Of a DNA stretch of 64,000 nt, positions 48,399 through 55,794 are shown piece after piece (the stretch's first letter is position 1; each line of letters opens with the position of its first letter). The notes under the pieces are model-generated. The model saw nothing but the letters and a program-made list of their open reading frames with translations, was not told where the DNA came from and did not search any database. A program made the translations under genes and the position numbers. The stretch is from Acinetobacter seifertii (lineage in GTDB: Bacteria > Pseudomonadota > Gammaproteobacteria > Pseudomonadales > Moraxellaceae). Where the stretch lies: NCBI RefSeq assembly GCF_000368065.1, contig NZ_KB851199.1, positions 1-64,000 on the forward strand. The letters are read 5' to 3'.

Positions 48399-49001
48399 AT
48401 GAAATTTAAATCACTACTACTGATTACGACCATCAGCAGTGCTGCACTTTTTTCAGGCTGTGCTTCACAAAGTGTTAGTTATGGCGATGCACAATCTGTT
48501 GAAACGTTAACCAAAGATTTTGGTTCTACAGACTTACAGCAAATTTCCACAAAAATGGTGGATGACATGCTGGCTTTCCCAACAATTATTGATATGACTA
48601 AAAATCGTCGTCCAGTTTTATTCGTTGATAAGATCAAGAATAAATCCCAAGAACATATCGATACTGAATCTATCACCGATACCATTCAAAACCGTTTAAT
48701 TAATTCTGGCAAATTCCGTTTTGTAGATATGACTTCTGTAGGTGCTGTTGCAGATCAAATGGCTTATCAACAACGTAGTGGAATGGTAGATAAACGCACA
48801 GCTGTACAAGCTGGCTCACAGATTGGTGCTGAATATATGCTAAATGGTAATTTATCTAGCATTGTAAAAAATTCAGGTGGAAAAAGTGATGTTTACTACA
48901 AATTTACTTTAAAACTACTGAATTTAAAAACAGGTATTGTGGAGTGGACCAGTGAAAAAGAAATCCGTAAATCTGCAAAGAAATCAACTTTCGGCTTATA
49001 A
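48399..49001 (+). CDS. lpoB: LpoB-like penicillin-binding-protein activator lipoprotein
   Basis: 200 residues, close to E. coli LpoB (213). Lipobox LFSGC (Cys21) is followed by a short linker, then the globular LpoB domain: DLQQISTKMVDDMLAF, RPVLFVDKIKNKSQEHIDTESITDTIQNRLINSGKFRFVD, AVQAGSQIGAEYMLNGNLSSI and KLLNLKTGIVEWTSEKEIRK. LpoB in E. coli reaches through peptidoglycan from the outer membrane to stimulate PBP1B. The long disordered Pro-rich linker of E. coli LpoB is missing, so reach would be shorter. Whether the target here is PBP1B is inferred. AGGATATTTAA precedes the ATG. Confidence 0.82.
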   Translation: MKFKSLLLITTISSAALFSGCASQSVSYGDAQSVETLTKDFGSTDLQQISTKMVDDMLAFPTIIDMTKNRRPVLFVDKIKNKSQEHIDTESITDTIQNRLINSGKFRFVDMTSVGAVADQMAYQQRSGMVDKRTAVQAGSQIGAEYMLNGNLSSIVKNSGGKSDVYYKFTLKLLNLKTGIVEWTSEKEIRKSAKKSTFGL

Positions 49002-49023
49002 GCATTTCTAGTTAATTACTTTC

Positions 49024-49056
49024 TAGCATGGCACTTTTTTACCTGTTGCCATGCTA
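49024..49056 (+). other. Intercistronic hairpin lpoB-csgG-like
   Basis: Perfect 10-bp inverted repeat TAGCATGGCA/TGCCATGCTA with a 13-nt, T-rich loop, in the 75-bp gap. There is no T-tail, as in the hairpin at 48321. Confidence 0.55.
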
Positions 49057-49076
49057 TATGAATAAAAAGAGCCTTT

Positions 49077-50078
49077 ATGAGAACAATATTTTGTGCAGTT
49101 CTATTAAGTGTAACTGCAACCTCAAGTTTTGCTGCTTTACAAGAAGTTATGAAAGAAGCTTCTGGTAGTGGACCAACACAACAACAAGCTATTGCAGAAG
49201 CTTTACTCACCGCAGCCCAATCTGTAAATGGAACCAAAGTCAGCCCACAAGTAGGAATGGCCGAAGAAGTTAATATGGTCATGACAAATCAGCATTGGTC
49301 ATATCAAGGTAAAAGCTCACCTGTTTTTAGTGTTCAAACAGAATCATCTGGTGCTATCAATCGCTTTCAAGTTCTCAGCGTTTCAGGTTCAGGTAAAAAC
49401 TACAAAGCTCGGGTTCGAGCTTATATTGCTAAATATCAATCAAGTGTAGCTGATCAACATTTACGTAGAATTGCTGTTTTTCCATTTCAAGTTGTTGAGT
49501 CAAAATTTAACTTAGCTTCAGAGGAAAATCCATATGAGTTCGTGCAAGAAGTAGCGGACCTCATTGGCACACAAATGGTAAATTCAAAACAGCTCAGCTT
49601 AGTGAGTCGGGACTATGTTGATGAAATGGCAACAGAAAATGCATTCCTTGCATGGGATGGTGCTCCAGCAGAAATGGCAAGATTAGCCCAAAAAGTAGGT
49701 GCGGACTATATCCTTGTAGGTAGAATTAATGAGGCTCGTACTGTACAAGGTCAATCTTTCTACGGTGCAGTTTCCGCTGAACGAGATGCGATCAAACTCA
49801 ATTGGCGTGTAATCGAAGTAAATACAGGTAAAATTGCAGCAGCTGGTTCTATCAAGCAACCACTTCAAACAAATATCGGTAATTTAGTTACCCAAGACAC
49901 TCTTCCATCTAGTGCAGAAATTTTTGCAGATCAAGTGGTTAATGATGTATTACGTGGTTTATCTTTAAGACCGAACTTTTCTCAGAATCCAGATAGTTTT
50001 GATAATCAAGTAAATTCTTCTCCTTTATCAGATGCTGATCTTCCCGCTGGTTCTAGCGAAAAACCAATTCATTGGTAA
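49077..50078 (+). CDS. CsgG/LpoB-superfamily periplasmic protein
   Basis: 333 residues. A signal peptide (cleaved at SFA before ALQEVM), with no lipobox, is followed by an N-terminal SHS2-like region EASGSGPTQQQAIAEALLTAAQSVNG similar to FlgT-type domains. A CsgG/LpoB-like alpha/beta domain (from about 120: RRIAVFPFQVVESKFNL, VADLIGTQMVNSKQLSLVSRDYVDEM, LAQKVGADYILVGRINEAR, LNWRVIEVNTGKIAAAGSIKQ) and an acidic disordered tail of about 30 residues come after it. It is probably periplasmic and acts with the two lipoproteins encoded upstream. AAAAAGAG lies before the ATG. Assignment is to the superfamily only. Confidence 0.75.
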   Translation: MRTIFCAVLLSVTATSSFAALQEVMKEASGSGPTQQQAIAEALLTAAQSVNGTKVSPQVGMAEEVNMVMTNQHWSYQGKSSPVFSVQTESSGAINRFQVLSVSGSGKNYKARVRAYIAKYQSSVADQHLRRIAVFPFQVVESKFNLASEENPYEFVQEVADLIGTQMVNSKQLSLVSRDYVDEMATENAFLAWDGAPAEMARLAQKVGADYILVGRINEARTVQGQSFYGAVSAERDAIKLNWRVIEVNTGKIAAAGSIKQPLQTNIGNLVTQDTLPSSAEIFADQVVNDVLRGLSLRPNFSQNPDSFDNQVNSSPLSDADLPAGSSEKPIHW

Positions 50079-50109
50079 ATAAAAAAGGCCGTCAATTGAC
50101 GGCCTTTTT
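50079..50109. terminator. Terminator, copy 2 of the 31-bp repeat
   Basis: Identical to 46133-46163: palindrome GGCCGTCAATTGACGGCC with A6/T5 flanks. It serves the CsgG-like gene and convergent relA. Confidence 0.9.
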
Positions 50110-50120
50110 ACTTAGTTTAT

Positions 50121-52427
50121 TTAAACACCTTGAATCATGCGTCGTGCGCTGATAATCCCTGGTTGCTGCTCTAAACGGGCCAACAACCGTGAAAGCTGAG
50201 CCAAACCTTTCACCTCAATGAGCAACTTCATATTGGCAATACCATCAGCCTCAGAAATTGTATTCACCTGACGGATATTAATTTGGTCAGAGAAAATCAC
50301 TTGAGTTAAGTCTTTGAGTAAGCCACGACGATCATAAGCTTCAACTACAATTTGAACACTTTGACCACGAGTTGGCTGCATTTCCCAATCAGCTTCAACA
50401 GCACGTTCTGGCTCTTGCTTGATCATACGCTGATAATCAGAACACAAGACTTTGTGAATACTTACGCCACGGTTCAATGTGATATAGCCAGCAATTGATT
50501 CACCATGGACTGGTTGGCAACACTGTGCAATATGTAGCTCTACGTTGTCTAAACCATCAATCAAAATACCATGTGCAGACAAAGTATGGCTGGCACGTGG
50601 GTTTAATGTTGGCTTAAGTACCAGTTCTGGCTCATCCTGATCAAGATGCATTTGACGATTAATCTGGTTAATCAAGGCATGTAGGCTTATATCACCGCTA
50701 ACCAGATTAACCAAAATATCATCGCCTGTTTTCACATTAAAATGTGATGAATAGTCGTTGAGATCGATACTCTTCGGGTGAATCGCCAATCGAGACAATT
50801 CTTTGTTCAGTAACTCACGACCAACTTCAAGGTTCTTGCTACGATCTTGCTGTCTAAACCAGTGACGTAGCTTGTCACGTGCACGAGATGTCTTGATATA
50901 ACCTAGAGAATTCACCAACCAATCACGGTTTGGTTCACGGTCTTTCTTGGTTAAAATCTCAACCTGCTCACCTGTTTTTAGCGTATAGGTTAATGGCACG
51001 TAGCGCTGGTTAACACGCGCTGCATAACATTTATTCCCTACTTCTGTATGTACATGATAAGCAAAGTCTAAAACAGTCGAACCACGTGGTAATTCTTTAA
51101 TATCACCATCACGACTGAAAACATAAATCTTTTCAAACCCTTCAAAGTCTTGAAGCTGATCAAAGCCTTCTGTCTCGTCTTCGTTTTGATGTACAGTGGT
51201 TTCATTACGTTCTTGGTAATGTTCCAAAACAGCACGAAGCGAATGTAAACGATGGTTAAAAGAATGGTCGGTATTCTTTGAGCCTTCTTTATAGTTAAAG
51301 TGCGAACACACGCCTAATTCTGCTTCATCATGCATCTCATGAGTACGGATTTGTACTTCTAAAGATTTATTTTCAGCAATTACAGCAGTATGTAATGAGC
51401 GATAACCATTTGCTTTCGGGTTGGTAATATAGTCATCAAACTGGTGTGGAATATGACGCCAAATTTGATGAACAATACCTAATGAGTGATAACACTCAGG
51501 TACGCTATTGACCAACACACGTAAGGCACGAATATCATAAAGCTGATCGAAACTCAGGTTTTTACTTTTCATTTTTCGATAAATCGAATAAATGTGCTTT
51601 GCTCGACCTGTAATTTCAGCTTCAATACCGTAAGACGCTAACTCATTTTTTAAGCGATCAATCACGAACTGAATATAATGTTCACGTTCTAAACGCTTTT
51701 CATTGAGTAAAGAAGCAATCTCTTTATAACGGTCTGGTGCCAAATAGCGGAAAGCTAAATCTTCGAGTTCCCACTTAAGCTGTGCAATACCTAAACGGTG
51801 CGCTAATGGAGAATAAATAGTTAGAATTTCACGTGCGACACGCTCTTGACGCTCACGTGATGAGTTTGCAAGCTCTCGTAAAGAATAAGTACGCTCGGCT
51901 AACTTAATTAAAACAACACGAACATCTTCAGTCACAGAAATCAGCATTTTATAAATGCCGCTTAAATGTTCCCGCTGGTTATTATTAAAATGGTCTTCTA
52001 ATCGTTTATTTTTTTCAATGAGCTCTGAAAGCTTACCCATTGCCAAAGTGCCTTTGACAAGGTTATAGACTTGCTCACCAAATTTGCGCCTCACTTCTTC
52101 TATATCAGTAATGTCCTCACGAACACTACGATAAAGCATCGCAGCAGATAAAGTATCTTCATCTACATGTAAATGCGCCAGAATATCAGCCATTCCAACA
52201 CCAGTAGCAAATGTATTGGAACGATGATTAACCGTTGAATCTAACTCTTTTTGCAGGGTTAAATGCGCAACCTCTTCGAGTTGTTTAAGCTCTGCCCCAT
52301 CTAATATTTCACGAACCCGATCCAACCATGAGGCTAAACCGACTTGTGTTTCGGCGGCATGCTCTACAGTCGTTTCCTCTGACAACTCAGTTAGTTGTTC
52401 AGGTAACTGTTCACGTACTGTGACCAT
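50121..52427 (-). CDS. relA: RelA, (p)ppGpp synthetase I
   Basis: 768 residues with full long-RSH architecture: degenerate hydrolase domain (1-about 200), in which the HD motif is replaced by MLYRSVREDIT so hydrolysis is expected to be lost; synthetase (about 240-380) with GRAKHIYSIYRKMKSKNLSFDQLYDIRALRVLV and NPKANGYRSLHTAV; TGS (FSRDGDIKELPRGSTVLDFAYHVHTEVG); a conserved-Cys/zinc-finger region (HIAQCCQPVHGESIAGYI) and ACT domain (VVEAYDRRGLLKDLTQVI). The usual ExDD synthetase motif reads QFDD (329-332). It is ribosome-associated and makes the alarmone on amino-acid starvation. AGGAGA lies 5 nt before the ATG. Confidence 0.96.
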   Translation of the reverse strand: MVTVREQLPEQLTELSEETTVEHAAETQVGLASWLDRVREILDGAELKQLEEVAHLTLQKELDSTVNHRSNTFATGVGMADILAHLHVDEDTLSAAMLYRSVREDITDIEEVRRKFGEQVYNLVKGTLAMGKLSELIEKNKRLEDHFNNNQREHLSGIYKMLISVTEDVRVVLIKLAERTYSLRELANSSRERQERVAREILTIYSPLAHRLGIAQLKWELEDLAFRYLAPDRYKEIASLLNEKRLEREHYIQFVIDRLKNELASYGIEAEITGRAKHIYSIYRKMKSKNLSFDQLYDIRALRVLVNSVPECYHSLGIVHQIWRHIPHQFDDYITNPKANGYRSLHTAVIAENKSLEVQIRTHEMHDEAELGVCSHFNYKEGSKNTDHSFNHRLHSLRAVLEHYQERNETTVHQNEDETEGFDQLQDFEGFEKIYVFSRDGDIKELPRGSTVLDFAYHVHTEVGNKCYAARVNQRYVPLTYTLKTGEQVEILTKKDREPNRDWLVNSLGYIKTSRARDKLRHWFRQQDRSKNLEVGRELLNKELSRLAIHPKSIDLNDYSSHFNVKTGDDILVNLVSGDISLHALINQINRQMHLDQDEPELVLKPTLNPRASHTLSAHGILIDGLDNVELHIAQCCQPVHGESIAGYITLNRGVSIHKVLCSDYQRMIKQEPERAVEADWEMQPTRGQSVQIVVEAYDRRGLLKDLTQVIFSDQINIRQVNTISEADGIANMKLLIEVKGLAQLSRLLARLEQQPGIISARRMIQGV

Positions 52428-52457
52428 ACCATTCTCCTAGATATGTAACTCATGTTT

Positions 52458-53849
52458 TTAATCGTTTATCTCTTGAATTTTTTCAAATAAAGCAATTGAT
52501 TCAACATGTTCTGTATGCGTAAACATGTCCATAACCGCTGCTTTTTTTAACTGGTACCCATGTTGAACCAAAACACCGGCATCCCTTGCTAGTGTTGCTG
52601 GATTACATGATACATAAACGATTCTTTTTGCTCCAAAGTTTGGTACATACTGCATAATTTCATATGCACCGGCACGAGGAGGATCAATCAATAATGCATC
52701 AAATCCTTGATTTGCCCAAGAATGATGCGAAAAATCTTTTGTTAAATCTTGTGAAAAGAAGGTTGCTTGCACCAAATTATTGCATTTTGCATTGTCTGCT
52801 GCTCGCTGCACCATTTCTTCACTAGCTTCCACACCAACAACCTGACCATTTGCACCAACACATCGTGCAAGTGGAAGCGAAAAATTACCTAATCCACAAA
52901 ACAGATCGAGTACCCTTTCACCATCTTGTAATTGAAGCAATTCACATGCCAATTGTACCATTTGTTCATTTACTGTCGCATTGACCTGCGTAAAATCCAA
53001 TGGCGAAAAAGCAAAATTTACCTCAAATGCATTTAAAGCATAATGTAAGCGCATAGCACCTTGCTCTTCATCAATACGACGAAGACTTTCAGGGCCTTTG
53101 GGTTGTAAATACAATTGCCAGCCTTTGTGTAACGCAAATTGTCTTAATTGGTTGACATCAGAATTATTTAATTTTTCTACATGACGAACCAATAAAGAAG
53201 TTTCCTCATCACCTTTTGCTAATTCTACATGACCAATATGCGCTTTGCCTTTTAGACTTTGGAGTAAAGTACGCAACTCTGGCAGGCTATCTGATAACTT
53301 TTTATCCAAAACACTACAAGTATGGATAGAAGTTAAGCGATTACTATGATGCTCACGAAACCCTAAAATCAAACGGTCTGGTTTTGGCAAATATCGCACA
53401 CCAATACGAGCACGACGGCGATAATCACTTTGTAAAGAACGAATTGGTTCCAACCACTGTTCAGGTTGAATACCCGCAAAGTGTTGTAAATGTGATTGGA
53501 GTACATTTTGCTTTAAGCGAATTTGCTCATCTGGATGGATATGCTGCATGCTACAACCACCACAAATACCATAATGAGGGCAAACTGCCTCTACACGATT
53601 TGGTGAAGGTTCAGCTAAAAGCTCAATCATTTCAGCTTCTTCAAGACGTTTAGCTTCATGCGTGATTTGAGCCTTTACCATTTCGCCAGGCAACGCATAA
53701 CGAATAAAAACTTTTTTACCATGCTTATCTGCCGGATGATCTGGATGAGAACCATAGTGCGCAATTCCTCGCCCCTCATGAGAAAGAGTTTCAACCTGAA
53801 AAATATATTCTAGTTGTTGAGCTTTGCGAGATTTGGCTTGCTGTTTCAA
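52458..53849 (-). CDS. rlmD: 23S rRNA (uracil-1939-C5)-methyltransferase
   Basis: 463 residues. N-terminal TRAM domain ([21 protein letters not shown]), iron-sulfur cysteine set in [15 protein letters not shown] with a fourth Cys further on, SAM-binding [30 protein letters not shown], and the catalytic region [13 protein letters not shown] with [15 protein letters not shown], which carries the nucleophilic Cys. It uses a [4Fe-4S] cluster and SAM to make m5U1939. It starts at TTG 53849, the only usable codon, with AGG 8 nt before. It is directly upstream of relA on the same strand, as in many proteobacteria. Confidence 0.95.
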   Translation of the reverse strand: MKQQAKSRKAQQLEYIFQVETLSHEGRGIAHYGSHPDHPADKHGKKVFIRYALPGEMVKAQITHEAKRLEEAEMIELLAEPSPNRVEAVCPHYGICGGCSMQHIHPDEQIRLKQNVLQSHLQHFAGIQPEQWLEPIRSLQSDYRRRARIGVRYLPKPDRLILGFREHHSNRLTSIHTCSVLDKKLSDSLPELRTLLQSLKGKAHIGHVELAKGDEETSLLVRHVEKLNNSDVNQLRQFALHKGWQLYLQPKGPESLRRIDEEQGAMRLHYALNAFEVNFAFSPLDFTQVNATVNEQMVQLACELLQLQDGERVLDLFCGLGNFSLPLARCVGANGQVVGVEASEEMVQRAADNAKCNNLVQATFFSQDLTKDFSHHSWANQGFDALLIDPPRAGAYEIMQYVPNFGAKRIVYVSCNPATLARDAGVLVQHGYQLKKAAVMDMFTHTEHVESIALFEKIQEIND

Positions 53850-53858
53850 AGAATGAAC

Positions 53859-54677
53859 CTAAAAATCTAAAGGATTAAAATAGTGGGACGTAAATTCGGT
53901 GTATTTCGAAGTACGTTGCCACACTTCAAGAAAATCGGCCTGTTGAGGCATAGTTTGTAAATATTCAATACTCGAACTAATCCAATGATTATGTTCATCT
54001 GCATTTAATTGGCCTTTTAGTACTAGCCAACGCAAATAAATGAACCATGTATTGAGTACATCACCTTCACAATAACTGGTTAATTTTAACCACTGTTGAT
54101 TACGAACATATTCAGGAACATGATAACCCGATTCACCACGCTTACCCGGCAAACCTAAAATACAGGCGATATCGTCAAGCTTTTGGAAATTACGACCATT
54201 AAACATTGCCATAACATCCATTAAATCAATATGACGATGGTGATAACGGTTTTGGTAATTATTAAAACGTTTTTGACTATCAAGCTCACCTTGATCAAAC
54301 AAGCCTGGCGCAGAAAGACCATGATACATGGCACGGAACAAAATAACCGGCAAAACAAATTGTGAGCCATTCCAACTTACTAAAGTCGGGTGGCGCTTAT
54401 CAAAAATAGATAAAAACTTCTGTAAAATTTCAGCTTCTGAATAGTGCTCTCGACTAAAAGAAAACAGTCTAAAACCCGATTCATCAATCCATAGTCCAGA
54501 AATGCAAACAATTTTGTGCAATGGTAAACGCTGAAAATCCATGCCTGATTCTTGACGGCGGATTTTGGTGAGTGCCTGTTCGACATCCGCCTCTGGCAAA
54601 TCAAGATGATATAAATGCGCTCCCGCTTTTAAATCAGTTAAAGTTTCAATGTCAAAAACTAAAGTTGGGAAACGCAT
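53859..54677 (-). CDS. 3'-5' exonuclease, PolB-exonuclease-like (DEDDy)
   Basis: 272 residues. Exo I: RFPTLVFDIETLTDL with the Asp-x-Glu pair near residue 10; Exo II: PTLVSWNGSQFVLPVILFRAMYHG; a RHIDLMDVMAMF stretch; Exo III: YCEGDVLNTWFIYLRW with the Tyr-x3-Asp spacing. The family resembles the proofreading domain of B-type polymerases but stands alone; its substrate is not known. The ATG at 54677 has GAGAGAAAG before it. It lies between cysM (12 bp away) and rlmD (9 bp), so the four genes cysM-exo-rlmD-relA form one unit. Confidence 0.85.
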   Translation of the reverse strand: MRFPTLVFDIETLTDLKAGAHLYHLDLPEADVEQALTKIRRQESGMDFQRLPLHKIVCISGLWIDESGFRLFSFSREHYSEAEILQKFLSIFDKRHPTLVSWNGSQFVLPVILFRAMYHGLSAPGLFDQGELDSQKRFNNYQNRYHHRHIDLMDVMAMFNGRNFQKLDDIACILGLPGKRGESGYHVPEYVRNQQWLKLTSYCEGDVLNTWFIYLRWLVLKGQLNADEHNHWISSSIEYLQTMPQQADFLEVWQRTSKYTEFTSHYFNPLDF

Positions 54678-54689
54678 TCTTTCTCTCAA

Positions 54690-55622
54690 TTATGAGTTAT
54701 CGTCCTGTACTGAAAACAAACCTGTAGATAAGTAGCGGTCGCCACGGTCACAGATAATGCAAACAATAACAGCATCCGGATTTTCTTCTGCAATCTTAAT
54801 TGATGCCCAAACCGCACCACCTGAAGATGTACCAGCACTAATACCTTCCATACGTGCCAGTTTACGCATGGTTTTTTCAGCTTCAATTTGAGGAATATCA
54901 ATAATTCGGTCTACACGAGTGCTATCAAAAATTGTAGGTAAATATTCTTTTGGCCAACGGCGAATACCCGCAATACTTGATCCATCTGCTGGTTGTAAAC
55001 CCACAATCTGAATGTCTGGATTTTGTTCTTTTAAATATTTAGAAACACCCATAATGGTACCTGTTGTACCCATTGAGCTTACAAAGTGAGTAATTTTACC
55101 ACCAGTTTGTTTCCAGATTTCAGGGCCTGTCGTAAGGTAATGAGCCTCGACATTATCAGGATTACCAAACTGATTTAGAACATGACCTTTGCCGTCTTTT
55201 TCCATTTGCAAAGCTAAATCGCGTGCGCCTTCCATACCTTGTTGGGGAGTCACTTCAATTAGTTCTGCACCATAGGCCAACATCGCATCTTTGCGTTCTT
55301 GACTCATGTTATTTGGCATAATAAGTTTCATTTTATAGCCACGCATTGCCGAAACCATAGCCAGCGCAATACCTGTATTACCGCTAGTTGCCTCAATTAA
55401 CGTATCGCCCGGTTTAATTCGACCACGCTTTTCTGCCTGCATAATCATGTTGTAGGCGGGACGATCTTTTACAGAACCTGCTGGATTATTACCTTCCAAT
55501 TTTGCTAAAACCGTTGCTTGCGTATGACAAGCCAAGCGCTGCAAACGGACTAGAGGTGTTTTACCTACATAGTGATCTAACAAAAATTCGTCGGCTAAAA
55601 AATCAGGTTGTGTATTACTCAT
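54690..55622 (-). CDS. cysM: Cysteine synthase B
   Basis: 310 residues. PLP enzyme making cysteine from O-acetylserine and sulfide or thiosulfate. The PLP-binding Lys is in KLEGNNPAGSVKDRPAYNMI, substrate loop EATSGNTGIALAMVSAMRGY, and the phosphate loop SSMGTTGTIMGVSKYLKEQ; GISAGTSSGGAVWASIKIA is near the C-terminus. The RRWPKEYLPTIFD stretch fits the CysM class rather than CysK. The ATG at 55622 has AGG 8 nt upstream; a GTG three codons earlier is possible. It is divergent from gacS, the Pseudomonas arrangement. Confidence 0.94.
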   Translation of the reverse strand: MSNTQPDFLADEFLLDHYVGKTPLVRLQRLACHTQATVLAKLEGNNPAGSVKDRPAYNMIMQAEKRGRIKPGDTLIEATSGNTGIALAMVSAMRGYKMKLIMPNNMSQERKDAMLAYGAELIEVTPQQGMEGARDLALQMEKDGKGHVLNQFGNPDNVEAHYLTTGPEIWKQTGGKITHFVSSMGTTGTIMGVSKYLKEQNPDIQIVGLQPADGSSIAGIRRWPKEYLPTIFDSTRVDRIIDIPQIEAEKTMRKLARMEGISAGTSSGGAVWASIKIAEENPDAVIVCIICDRGDRYLSTGLFSVQDDNS

Positions 55623-55794
55623 GATCAACACCTAAATCGGGGTGGCACTATTGTATGAAAAAATGATCGGTACTGCACCCATTTCACTATGCTTTTTAAT
55701 AAAAGTGATTAAAGCACGGTCAGTTATAAAATGCCGTCTGTTTTAAAATAAAGCGTGATAATATGCCCTACAGAGAGATCAATCTGATGTAGCC

